From Actinomycetota bacterium (GTDB lineage: Bacteria > Actinomycetota > Acidimicrobiia > Acidimicrobiales > Iamiaceae): 16,437 nt of DNA. Positions 1-6,616 of the stretch are shown here, in pieces; within the stretch, counting starts at the first letter, position 1; each line of letters opens with the position of its first letter. Both the position numbers and the translations under genes were made by a program. The notes beneath the pieces are model-generated. The model ran no database searches. It had not been told where the DNA came from and saw only the letters and a list, made by a program, of their open reading frames with translations. The stretch is from the NCBI GenBank assembly GCA_017882935.1, contig JADGOP010000010.1, positions 1 through 16,437 of the forward strand. Direction: 5' to 3'.

Positions 1-489
1 GACGACGACACCGACGACGTGGACGAGTCGTGGGACGCCGCACCGGTCGCCCAGACCGCGCCCGAGGGATCCGGTGACGAGCTCGAGCAGTTCTGGGCCG
101 GCGACGGTGAGGAGCGCGCCTTCCCGTGGGAGTCCGAGCCCCAGGTCGCCGAGCCCGACGCCTGGGCGGCCGGCTCAACCGAGACCGAGGACATCGGCCT
201 GACGTGGCAGCCCACCTCGTGGGACACGGGCGTCGAGACCGCCCCGCTACCGCAACGCGACCGGGTGCGCCCCGAGGGCGAGGACGACCACGGGCCCATC
301 GGCGCCGCCGACCCCGAGTGGCTCGAGAACCTCTACTCGCAGTTCATGGCGAACGGCGAGGCGCCGGCCGGCAAGCGTCGCGGTGGGAAGGAAGCGAACC
401 CGGTCGAATCGGCCTTCGCCGCCGACCCTGCGACGCTGCCCAAGACCAAGCCGCTCCGCCGGGTCATCGACGCCATCCGCCGCCTGTAG
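1..489 (+). CDS. Unrecognised acidic protein, C-terminal part (5' end outside window)
   Basis: The frame is open from base 1, so the true start probably lies upstream; the first in-window start is GTG at 19. The 162 visible codons encode a hydrophilic, low-complexity chain. The first ~100 residues are rich in Asp, Glu, Pro and Trp and carry repeated Trp-Glu/Trp-Asp patches. A WLENLYSQFM-like segment follows, then a Lys/Arg-rich linker. The protein ends in a basic amphipathic stretch (LRRVIDAIRRL). There is no signal peptide, membrane span or catalytic motif in the visible part. An acidic disordered region with a basic helical tail would suit a scaffold or interaction protein, but I do not recognise the family. 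It is convergent with the MetE-like gene, and a strong stem-loop follows 16 bases after the stop. Being coding is supported by typical high-GC codon use and by that terminator. Confidence 0.7.
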   Translation, partial: DDDTDDVDESWDAAPVAQTAPEGSGDELEQFWAGDGEERAFPWESEPQVAEPDAWAAGSTETEDIGLTWQPTSWDTGVETAPLPQRDRVRPEGEDDHGPIGAADPEWLENLYSQFMANGEAPAGKRRGGKEANPVESAFAADPATLPKTKPLRRVIDAIRRL

Positions 490-505
490 GTCGCCCGGCT
501 CCGCC

Positions 506-551
506 GCAGCGGGTCCTGTCCGTGCCACACCCACGCACGGCCACCCGCTGC
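506..551. terminator. Composite stem-loop between convergent genes
   Basis: GCAGCGGGT (506-514) is the perfect reverse complement of ACCCGCTGC (543-551). Inside it, CCGTGC (520-525) pairs with GCACGG (535-540) around a 9-base loop. The result is a 9-bp stem, a small asymmetric internal loop and a 6-bp stem. It lies 16 bases beyond the stop of the plus-strand gene and 69 bases beyond the stop of the minus-strand gene, so it could end both transcripts. There is no U-tract on either side, as is common for actinobacterial hairpin terminators. A structured non-coding element is the alternative. Confidence 0.6.
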
Positions 552-620
552 CTCTGGTGAGCCATCCGCCCGGAACGTGAGAAGGAGAGAGAACTGCCTT
601 TGGACTGAAGGCTGTTCCTT

Positions 621-1694
621 CTAGGCGCCGGCGGAGAGGCGGATGCCGACGGCCTGGTCCTGCAGGCACTCGGCCACGCGCTTGCACAGCTGCAGCACGT
701 GCTCGGCCTGGGCGACCTCGTGCAGGGCGAGCCCGCACTCGGGCGTGATGAGCGAGCGGTGCCGGATCAGCACCGGGTCGCAGCCGTTGCGCACCAGTTC
801 GCACCACTGGGCCGACAGGGCCTTCCAGTAGAGCCCGGCGAGGTCGCCGAGCGGCGCCGACGTGGGCACCGCGCCCCAGGCGACCCAGCCGCCCGCCTCG
901 ACGAACGCCGAGAGCGCCCCGGCAGCCTCGGTGGCCCCTGCGCCGACGGGCATCGAGAGCACCTGAGGGCCGGCCATGAGCACGGCCCGCCAGTCGGCGG
1001 TGCCGCAGCAGTGGACGCCGGTGACCGCGAAGGGCTCGATGACGGCGAGCGCCCCCGACACGAGGTCGACGACGTCGTCGGTGGCCAGCGGGAACCCCAG
1101 CTGGGCGGTGCCGACGAGAGCCGGCTCGTCGAGGAACACCACCAACGGCGCGGCGGGCGCGAGGTCGGTGGCGAGGGAGACGATCGAGCGGGCCCGCTCG
1201 CGGACGGCCTGCTTGGCCACCCGGAACGCCACGTCCTCGTCGAGCCCGGCCATCGACAGCGCGAGGCCGAGGGTGACCGGACCGGTGAGCTGGACCTTGA
1301 TGGGCGCAGTGCGGAGGCTCACGGCCTCGAGGAAGGTGCGCAGCGTATGGAACGGCGCGCCCTCGAGCTGCGCATCGCCGAGCGGCGCCTCGGGGTCGAC
1401 CGCGGCACGGTCGAGCACCAGCTCGCCCCGCTCGTCGAGCGCCACGCCGCAGATGCCCCACGCCGCCTGGGCGATCATGCCCTCGAACGGCGAGCGCTGG
1501 GGCAGGGTCGGCGCGGCGGGGAGCTCGGCCTGGGTGGCGAGCACGAACTGGACCGCGGCGTCGACATCGGTGTGCGGCAGGCTGCCGACCGAGGTCGCCC
1601 AGCCCACCTCGAACGGTGGCTGCTCGAGTCGGTCTGCCCCTCCCGATTCGTCCCGATCTGTTCCGTCAACTACCACAGTTCCCCCTGCTGCCAT
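621..1694 (-). CDS. MetE-core-like (cobalamin-independent methionine synthase C-terminal domain) protein
   Basis: The 357-residue protein matches only the C-terminal catalytic (UROD/MetE-like TIM barrel) half of MetE; the N-terminal MetE barrel is absent. Visible marks are GWATSVGSLPH at 31-41, LTGPVTL at 136-142, FLDEPAL at 187-193, the HxC zinc pair H228/C230, and TPEC with C320. The position aligning with the third MetE zinc ligand (Glu) seems replaced in LSMPVGAG (246-253). Core-MetE proteins may take methyl groups from other donors such as methyl-corrinoids, so classic homocysteine methylation from methyl-tetrahydrofolate is not assured. ATG 1694 gives about 25 extra residues of atypical composition. 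GTG 1676, preceded by AGGGGG, is a plausible alternative start giving 351 residues. From memory, mycobacteria keep a similar gene near iscS and mnmA. Confidence 0.8.
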   Translation of the reverse strand: MAAGGTVVVDGTDRDESGGADRLEQPPFEVGWATSVGSLPHTDVDAAVQFVLATQAELPAAPTLPQRSPFEGMIAQAAWGICGVALDERGELVLDRAAVDPEAPLGDAQLEGAPFHTLRTFLEAVSLRTAPIKVQLTGPVTLGLALSMAGLDEDVAFRVAKQAVRERARSIVSLATDLAPAAPLVVFLDEPALVGTAQLGFPLATDDVVDLVSGALAVIEPFAVTGVHCCGTADWRAVLMAGPQVLSMPVGAGATEAAGALSAFVEAGGWVAWGAVPTSAPLGDLAGLYWKALSAQWCELVRNGCDPVLIRHRSLITPECGLALHEVAQAEHVLQLCKRVAECLQDQAVGIRLSAGA

Positions 1695-1741
1695 CCGTCC
1701 CTACATCGAGCGACGGCTTGCCGGACCACATCGCTGTTCCC

Positions 1742-1786
1742 CCGAAAAGCGGGAGGCCCTCCCGGTTTCGGTGCCCAGAAACACCG
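1742..1786. other. Overlapping hairpins in the MetE-like / membrane-protein intergenic region
   Basis: This 253-bp divergent gap (1695-1947) is richer in A/T than its surroundings. CCGAAA (1742-1747) pairs with TTTCGG (1766-1771) and, inside it, CGGGAG (1750-1755) pairs with CTCCCG (1759-1764). A second hairpin, CGGTG (1769-1773) with CACCG (1782-1786), shares bases with the first, so the two exclude one another. On the minus strand they would lie in the leader of the MetE-like gene. I could not match this to a known riboswitch class. Chance pairing is possible in GC-rich DNA. Confidence 0.35.
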
Positions 1787-1947
1787 TTTCCGTCCCACTG
1801 GAATAGCCAGCAGAGGGGGCCATCGGCAAATCTCGACGGCATGACGACCTGGGCAGGGGTGGCCGACGGCGCGCTGGAGCGGCCGATTGGGGACGTGCCG
1901 GCCCGCTCCGGCCTGCGTCCCGAGCCCGCTTCCCGGTCCCGACCCCG

Positions 1948-2814
1948 GTGAGGCGCACCCCGCCCTGGCCTGCGCGCCTGACCTGGCTGGCGGCCGCGCT
2001 GCTGTCGGTCCCGGCACTGCGCAGCGCGCTGCACGGTCACTCCGAGGCGGTCCGCTGGGTCGCGGCCACCGAGCTGTGGGTGCTGTGGACGGTGGCGCTG
2101 GTGGCCACGCTCGTGCCCCGCTCGGTGAGCCTCACGGTGTACCGCACCATCGCGCCCCTGTCGCTCGTGGCGGCCGTGTGGGCGGCGTTCGACCACGCGT
2201 CAGCCACCGCCGCGGCGCTCGCCGTGGCGGGCAGCGCGGCGGCCACCGTGGTGGCCTGCAGCAGGTTCACCACCGACGCCTTCGTCGACGGCTCGTCCTA
2301 CGGGTCGGAGCAACGGTTCGGGTTGCGCACCCCGCTGTTCCTCCTCGTCGGCCCCGTCCCGCTCGCGTGGCTCGTCACCGTGGTCGGCCTCGCGGGGCCG
2401 CTCCTGCTGGCCGCGCAGCAGTGGCTCGTCGGCGCGGTCCTGACCGCGTTCGGCATCGGCGTCGCCCGCTACTCCACCCGGTCGCTGCACGCGCTCGCCC
2501 GCCGCTGGGTGGTGTTCGTGCCCGCTGGCGTGGTGCTCCACGACCCGCTCGTCCTCGCCGACGCCATCCTCCTGCCCCGCCGCCAGATCGTGGCGTTGGG
2601 CCCGGCCCTGGCCGACACCACGGCCACCGACCTCACCGACGGCGCTCCGGGCCTCGTGCTCGAGGTCCAGCTGGCCGACGCCGTCGAGCTGGGCGTGCGC
2701 GAAGGTCGGCACGCCGCCGCCGACCCGGTCGCCACCGACCGGCTGCTCTTCACCCCGCTGCGCCCGGGGGCACTGCTCGACGCGGCCGCGAACCGGCGCG
2801 TCTCCGTCGGCTGA
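1948..2814 (+). CDS. Polytopic membrane protein of unknown function
   Basis: The protein has 288 residues and starts at GTG 1948, the first ATG/GTG/TTG codon after an in-frame stop at 1804; no clear ribosome-binding site precedes it. The N-terminal ~170 residues hold five or six hydrophobic segments, at roughly 11-28, 37-57, 68-81, 86-104, 128-147 and 150-170. A soluble C-terminal domain of ~115 residues (about 175-288) follows, beginning with a basic RSLHALARRW stretch and containing VVLHDPLVLADAILLPRRQI. That arrangement resembles membrane proteins with a PH-like cytosolic tail, but I see no catalytic motif and do not recognise the family. It is convergent with mnmA, 12 bases apart, and both stop codons lie inside one hairpin. 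It interrupts the iscS-mnmA / MetE-like neighbourhood on the opposite strand. Confidence 0.75.
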   Translation: MRRTPPWPARLTWLAAALLSVPALRSALHGHSEAVRWVAATELWVLWTVALVATLVPRSVSLTVYRTIAPLSLVAAVWAAFDHASATAAALAVAGSAAATVVACSRFTTDAFVDGSSYGSEQRFGLRTPLFLLVGPVPLAWLVTVVGLAGPLLLAAQQWLVGAVLTAFGIGVARYSTRSLHALARRWVVFVPAGVVLHDPLVLADAILLPRRQIVALGPALADTTATDLTDGAPGLVLEVQLADAVELGVREGRHAAADPVATDRLLFTPLRPGALLDAAANRRVSVG

Positions 2815-2831
2815 GCGGCCGGGCCCTCAGC
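2810..2831. terminator. Bidirectional hairpin spanning two convergent stop codons
   Basis: GCTGAG (2810-2815) pairs with CTCAGC (2826-2831), and GGC (2817-2819) can pair with GCC (2823-2825) above a one-base bulge, leaving a 3-base loop. The TGA of the membrane-protein gene (2812-2814) and the TGA of mnmA (2827-2829, minus strand) are both part of the stem. This compact symmetric structure could stop RNA polymerase from either side. No U-tract is present. Confidence 0.45.
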
Positions 2832-3882
2832 GCGCGGTGCCGCCGCCCAGCACTTCGTCACCTCGGTAGAACACCACGCTCTGGCCGGGCGCGACGCGCT
2901 CGTGGGGCGCCTCCCACTGCACGGTGGCCGAGCCGTCGGGGCGGACGTCGAGCACCGCCGCGGCGGGCGAGCCGTGGGCGCTGCACTGCACCGTGACGCC
3001 TCCGGTGACCGGGAGGTGCGCCCACTCGAGCGCGCCCACGTCGGTGGCGGAGGTGAGCAGGTCGGCGCGGCTGCCGACCGTGACGGTGGCGGCAGCACGG
3101 TCGACCGACACCGCGTAGCGGGGCTCGCCGCCCCCGGCCAGACCGAGGCCGCGCCGCTGCCCGATGGTGACGAGCTCGACGGCGTCGACCCTGCCCACCT
3201 CGCAGCCGGCGGTGTCGACCATGCGACCGGGGGTGAACGACACGCGCTCGCCGAGGAAGGCCGTCCGTCCCCCCGTGGAGGTGATGAAGCACACGTCCTG
3301 GCTGTCGGGCTTGTCGGCGGTGCGCAGGCCCATGGCCGCGGCGGTGCGCCGGACCTCGTCCTTGGTGATGGTGCCGACCGGGAAGGTCAGGCGGGCCAGG
3401 GCGACCTGGTCGAGCATGTGCAGCACGTACGACTGGTCCTTGGCCGCGTCGGCTCCGCGCGCGACGCGGCGCGTCCCGTCGGGCAGCTCCACGACTCGGG
3501 CGTGGTGCCCCGTGGCCACCCGGTCGAACCCGAGCGCGTCGGCGCGTCGCAACAGGCGGTCGAACTTGAGGTGGCGGTTGCAGGCCACGCACGGGTTGGG
3601 CGTGTGGCCCGCGACGTGCGCGGCCACGTAGGGCCCGACGACGTGCTCGTCGAAGTCGTCGCCGAAGTTGAACGTGTGGTGGTCGATGCCGAGCTGGTCG
3701 GCCACGCGGCGCGCGTCGTCGACATCGGACACCGAGCAGCACCCGGTGTCGGAGGCGCCGCCCCACAGCTTCATGGTGACGCCGACGACCTCGTGGCCCG
3801 CGTCGCGCAGCACCGCCGCGGCGACCGACGAGTCGACGCCGCCCGACATGGCCACCAGCACGCGTCCGGCGCCGCGGCTCAC
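2827..3882 (-). CDS. mnmA: tRNA-specific 2-thiouridylase MnmA
   Basis: MnmA (TrmU) thiolates C2 of the wobble uridine (U34) in tRNAs for Lys, Glu and Gln, using ATP and sulfur relayed from a cysteine desulfurase; it acts in the cytosol. The 351-residue product has the PP-loop SGGVDSS at 13-19 and the TPNPxxxCN motif with catalytic Cys101. It also has ATGHH at 123-127 and the second catalytic Cys198 in SQDVCFI. These positions match E. coli Cys102 and Cys199 within one residue. The C-terminal ~140 residues fit the MnmA beta-barrel region, and the length is normal for the family. I chose GTG 3882 because it overlaps the iscS stop by four bases (GTGA) and sits 12 codons before the PP-loop. Longer in-frame starts would run deep into iscS. 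Translational coupling with iscS fits their shared sulfur-relay role. Confidence 0.95.
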   Translation of the reverse strand: MSRGAGRVLVAMSGGVDSSVAAAVLRDAGHEVVGVTMKLWGGASDTGCCSVSDVDDARRVADQLGIDHHTFNFGDDFDEHVVGPYVAAHVAGHTPNPCVACNRHLKFDRLLRRADALGFDRVATGHHARVVELPDGTRRVARGADAAKDQSYVLHMLDQVALARLTFPVGTITKDEVRRTAAAMGLRTADKPDSQDVCFITSTGGRTAFLGERVSFTPGRMVDTAGCEVGRVDAVELVTIGQRRGLGLAGGGEPRYAVSVDRAAATVTVGSRADLLTSATDVGALEWAHLPVTGGVTVQCSAHGSPAAAVLDVRPDGSATVQWEAPHERVAPGQSVVFYRGDEVLGGGTAR

Positions 3883-5030
3883 GCGAAGCTCCGGAGGCGG
3901 GTGACCGCAGCGGGCACGGCGGCGAGCGCGGCCTCGATGTCGGCCTCGACCGTCGACCAGCCGAGCGAGAGGCGCAGCGAGCCACGGGCCAGACGGCGGT
4001 CGACGCCCATGGCCGCCAGCACGTGGGAGGGATCGAGCGCACCACTGGCACACGACGACGCGGCCGATGCCTCGATGCCGGCGGCGTCGAGCAGGAAGAG
4101 CAACGCCTCGCTCTCGACGTCGTCGAAGCACAGGTGCGCGATGCCGGCCACCTTGTGCGACCGGTCGGACGCAGGGCCCGGGGTGCCGGCGACGGCCGAC
4201 TCGTGGGTGCCGGGAACGGCCGCGGCGATGCCGGCGACGAGGCGGTCGCGCCAGGGGCCCGCGCGGTCGACCAGGGCCTTGCGGTCGTCGACTGCCGAGC
4301 GCGCGGCCGTGGCCAGCGCCACCGCCCCGGCCACGTTCGGCGTGCCGCTGCGCCGCTCGCGCTCCTGGCCGCCGCCGAGCAGCTGGGCGCGGAGCGGCGT
4401 GCCCTCACGGACCACGAGCACGCCGACGCCTGCCGGCGCGCCGAACTTGTGACCGCTGACCGAGACGAGCTGCGCGGGAGCGGCGAGCCCGGCGACGTCG
4501 AGCCACGCGAAGGCCTGCACCGCGTCGGTGTGCAGCGACGCCTGCGGCGCGCGCTCGGCCAGCACCTCCGCCACGCGCTCGAGGTCGTGCACCACGCCCG
4601 TCTCGTTGTTGACGAGCATCACCGACACCAGCGTGACGGTGTCGTCGAGGGCGGCAGCGAGCGCGGCGGGGTCGAGCGACCCGTCGGGCAGCACGCCGAC
4701 CACGGTGGCTCCCGCCGCGAGCGCCGGCTCGAGCACGGCGTGGTGCTCGGTCGACGCGCAGACGACGCGACCCGGGCGGGCCGCGGGGACGCCGGCCAGC
4801 GCCAGGTTGTCGGCCTCGGTGCCGCCCGACGTGAAGACCACCTCGCCCGGACGCGCGCCCAGCAGCTCGGCCATGGTGTCGCGGGCGTCGTCGAGCAGCC
4901 GCCGCGCCGCCTGCGCCGAGCGGTGGCTCCCCGACGGGTTGCCCAGGTCACGGGCCGTCACCTCGGCAAGCGCGGCCGCGGCCTCGGGTCGCACGGGCGT
5001 GGTGGCCGCGTGATCGAGGTAGGCGGACAT
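3879..5030 (-). CDS. iscS: Cysteine desulfurase (IscS/NifS family)
   Basis: This PLP enzyme converts cysteine to alanine and holds the sulfur as a persulfide for tRNA thiolation, Fe-S clusters and other uses. The 383-residue product begins MSAYLDHAATTP, the usual family N-terminus. It shows NPSGSH at 31-36, SGGTEADN at 68-75, the TEH cofactor-stacking His96, and HTDAVQ with Asp169. The SGHK motif carries Schiff-base Lys195, RSGTPN lies at 227-232, and persulfide Cys327 is in SSCASG. All key residues are intact. ATG 5030 is preceded by TACCCT and then exactly six bases, so the mRNA is probably leaderless; this explains why the GGGGAG sequence abuts the start too closely to be a useful ribosome site. 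An in-frame extension to 5162 is open but lacks family similarity. The gene heads an operon with mnmA and is divergent from the GalT-like gene. Confidence 0.95.
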   Translation of the reverse strand: MSAYLDHAATTPVRPEAAAALAEVTARDLGNPSGSHRSAQAARRLLDDARDTMAELLGARPGEVVFTSGGTEADNLALAGVPAARPGRVVCASTEHHAVLEPALAAGATVVGVLPDGSLDPAALAAALDDTVTLVSVMLVNNETGVVHDLERVAEVLAERAPQASLHTDAVQAFAWLDVAGLAAPAQLVSVSGHKFGAPAGVGVLVVREGTPLRAQLLGGGQERERRSGTPNVAGAVALATAARSAVDDRKALVDRAGPWRDRLVAGIAAAVPGTHESAVAGTPGPASDRSHKVAGIAHLCFDDVESEALLFLLDAAGIEASAASSCASGALDPSHVLAAMGVDRRLARGSLRLSLGWSTVEADIEAALAAVPAAVTRLRSFA

Positions 5031-5036
5031 CTCCCC

Positions 5037-5042
5037 AGGGTA
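5037..5042 (-). promoter_or_regulatory. -10 element of a leaderless iscS promoter
   Basis: On the minus strand TACCCT fits the actinobacterial TANNNT -10 consensus and is followed by six bases (GGGGAG) and then the iscS ATG. That spacing puts the transcription start on or next to the A of the start codon. No convincing -35 hexamer is visible. Confidence 0.5.
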
Positions 5043-5091
5043 CGGCCGGCGCCCGGCGCGGCTGCAGCTGGTTGCCCCGCACCAGCCGGTC

Positions 5092-5105
5092 GGCCGGCGC
5101 CGGCC
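5092..5105. repeat. 14-bp perfect GC palindrome in the iscS/galT spacer
   Basis: GGCCGGCGCCGGCC is its own reverse complement. An imperfect second copy begins at 5044 (GGCCGGCGCCCGGC). They lie between the divergent iscS and galT-like starts. It could bind a dimeric regulator, but all-GC palindromes arise easily in such DNA. Confidence 0.3.
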
Positions 5106-5152
5106 ACGCGCGGTCGTGTGCGCCGCGTCCCCCGGGGCCGGCACGGGCGCCG

Positions 5153-5158
5153 TAGCAT
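5153..5158 (+). promoter_or_regulatory. -10 element before the galT-like gene
   Basis: TAGCAT fits TANNNT. Seven bases separate it from ATG 5166, which opens a 9-codon frame, while the galT-like ATG lies 33 bases further on than the hexamer end. The transcript would therefore start at or near the short ORF. No clear -35 hexamer is visible. Confidence 0.45.
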
Positions 5159-5165
5159 GCACCGC

Positions 5166-5195
5166 ATGTGTCGCATCCCCGTGAGGTCCCGATGA
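5166..5195 (+). CDS. Possible leaderless upstream micro-ORF (9 codons) before galT
   Basis: ATG 5166 opens MCRIPVRSR, and its TGA stop (5193-5195) overlaps the ATG of the GalT-like gene (5192-5194) as ATGA. The start lies seven bases after TAGCAT, the spacing expected for a leaderless mRNA. The second codon is TGT, and AGG and CGA follow; all are likely to be uncommon in such GC-rich DNA. If translated, ribosomes ending here could reinitiate at galT. The idea rests on geometry only, and the peptide resembles no family known to me. Confidence 0.3.
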   Translation: MCRIPVRSR

Positions 5196-6157
5196 GCGAG
5201 CTCCGCCTCAACCCGCTCACGGGTCGCTGGGTCACGGTGGCCACCGAGCGCGCCGCCCGCCCGGGTGAGTTCACGCCCACCCGGCTGCCGGTCGAAGCCG
5301 ACCCGAACCGGCCGTGTCCCTTCTGTCCGGGCAACGAGGAGGCCACGCCGCCGGCGCTCGAGACCTACGGGGCCGAGGGCTCATGGCTGCTGCGGGTGGT
5401 CCCCAACCGCTACCCCGCGTTCTCCGGCGACGAGCCCATGGCCGTCACCAACCTCGGGCCGGTGTTCCGCCAGGCGCCCGCCAGCGGCATCCACGAGGTG
5501 CTGGTGCTCACCCCCGACCACGAGGCCACCTTCGCCGACCTCGACGACGCGCAGGTGGGCCTCGTCATGGCCGCCATCCGCGACCGCCTCGAGGTGCACG
5601 CCCGCCGGCCCGGGGTCCGCTACAGCCAGGCCATCGTCAACCACGGGCGCGAGGCCGGCGCCTCGCTGCGCCACCCCCACGGGCAGCTGCTGGGCATCCC
5701 GTTCGTGCCGGGCGAGGTGGCCGAGGAGGAGGCGGGGTTCCGCCGCTTCGCCGGGTCCTGTCTGCTGTGCACCATGATCGAGGCCGAGGTCGACGCCGGC
5801 TGGCGGGTCGTCCACGAGGACGAGCACGCGCTGGTGGTGTGCCCGTTCTGGTCCGGCACGCCGTACGAGATGCTCGCCCTGCCGAAGGCCCACGAGGGCC
5901 ACATCACCGACGCCAAGCCGGGCGACCTGGTGGCGGTCGGGCGGGCCCTGCGCGACTGCCTCGACAAGCTGCGCACGCGCGTCGACGACCTCGCCTACAA
6001 CCTCGTGTTCCACACCCTGCCGCACCACCACGACGACGAGTTCCACTGGCACGTCCACGTGCTGCCCCGCGTGGCGAGCGTGGTGGGGTTCGAGCAGGGC
6101 ACCGGCGTGCTCATCAACATCGTGGCCCCCGAGGACGCCGCAGCCACCCTGCGCTGA
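5192..6157 (+). CDS. galT: Galactose-1-phosphate uridylyltransferase-like protein (GalT / ADP-glucose phosphorylase branch of HIT fold)
   Basis: GalT-family enzymes move nucleotidyl groups between hexose-1-phosphates through a covalent histidine-nucleotide intermediate. The 321-residue product has CPFC (Cys42, Cys45) as the first zinc pair, HEVLVLTPDH at 101-110, and the catalytic HPHGQ at 161-165. A second CxxC follows at 190-193, and the C-terminal repeat domain holds FHWHVHVLPR at 284-293. Family length is about 320-350, so it is complete. ATG 5192 gives the usual SELRLNPLTGRW start and has GAGG six bases upstream; GTG 5168 in the same frame would add eight residues without similarity. There is no galK or galE nearby. 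The adjacent glucan genes leave open that it acts on ADP- or UDP-glucose rather than in the Leloir pathway, so the gene symbol is provisional. Confidence 0.85.
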   Translation: MSELRLNPLTGRWVTVATERAARPGEFTPTRLPVEADPNRPCPFCPGNEEATPPALETYGAEGSWLLRVVPNRYPAFSGDEPMAVTNLGPVFRQAPASGIHEVLVLTPDHEATFADLDDAQVGLVMAAIRDRLEVHARRPGVRYSQAIVNHGREAGASLRHPHGQLLGIPFVPGEVAEEEAGFRRFAGSCLLCTMIEAEVDAGWRVVHEDEHALVVCPFWSGTPYEMLALPKAHEGHITDAKPGDLVAVGRALRDCLDKLRTRVDDLAYNLVFHTLPHHHDDEFHWHVHVLPRVASVVGFEQGTGVLINIVAPEDAAATLR

Positions 6158-6163
6158 TCGGCG

Positions 6164-6169
6164 TACCGT
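6164..6169 (+). promoter_or_regulatory. -10 element of a leaderless promoter for the SRPBCC gene
   Basis: TACCGT fits TANNNT and is followed by six bases and then ATG 6176. It begins only seven bases after the galT-like stop. The downstream gene can thus have its own leaderless transcript despite lying in operon-like position. Confidence 0.45.
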
Positions 6170-6175
6170 GACCCC

Positions 6176-6616
6176 ATGGCGCGCATCCGGGTCCACACCG
6201 TCATCGACGCGCCGCCCTCGGTGGTGTGGTCGCACCTCGAGCACATCGAGCACCACGTCGACTGGATGACCGACGCCCGGGCGATCCGCTTCACCAGTCG
6301 CCGTCACCATGGCGTGGGCACCACGTTCGACTGCGACACCGCGGTCGGGCCCTTCCGGCTGACCGACCGCATGGAGGTCACCGAGTGGGTGCCCCGCAAG
6401 GCCATGGGCGTGCGCCACGTGGGCCTCATCACCGGCGAAGGCCGCTTCAGCCTCGAACGGCGGCGGGGCGACCGGGCCCGCTTCACCTGGACCGAGCAGC
6501 TGCACTTCCCGTGGTGGCTCGGCGGTCCGGTCGGGGCGTTCGCGGGCAAGCCGGTGCTCCGACGCGTGTGGAAGAAGAACCTGCAGTCGCTCAAGGCCGC
6601 CGTGGAGGGCGCCTGA
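6176..6616 (+). CDS. SRPBCC-fold (START-like) protein
   Basis: The 146-residue protein has the start typical of the polyketide cyclase/dehydrase-like SRPBCC superfamily: a first strand ending in IDAPPSVVW (10-18), then a helix with HLEHIEHHVDWM (20-31). Alternating beta strands follow, including a RFTWTEQLHFPWW stretch (102-114), and a C-terminal helix (about 127-143) closes the hydrophobic cavity. These folds bind lipids, hormones or polyketides, and some act as enzymes; no ligand can be read from the sequence. Length is normal. The gene follows galT by 18 bases with a private promoter motif and no obvious ribosome site, which fits leaderless expression. It converges on the rhomboid gene with a 15-base gap. 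A functional link to GalT is not implied. Confidence 0.8.
   Translation: MARIRVHTVIDAPPSVVWSHLEHIEHHVDWMTDARAIRFTSRRHHGVGTTFDCDTAVGPFRLTDRMEVTEWVPRKAMGVRHVGLITGEGRFSLERRRGDRARFTWTEQLHFPWWLGGPVGAFAGKPVLRRVWKKNLQSLKAAVEGA

Noticed and set aside
584..620. AAGGAG-like sequence followed by a short frame, and a GAAGG/CCTTC hairpin, after 584
   Set aside because: No ATG or GTG follows at proper spacing, only a few codons before a stop, and the 5-bp hairpin is too weak to call.
1695..1860. Cobalamin or SAM riboswitch before the MetE-like gene
   Set aside because: I looked for the B12 box and for SAM-type core sequences by eye and found neither; hairpins alone are not enough.
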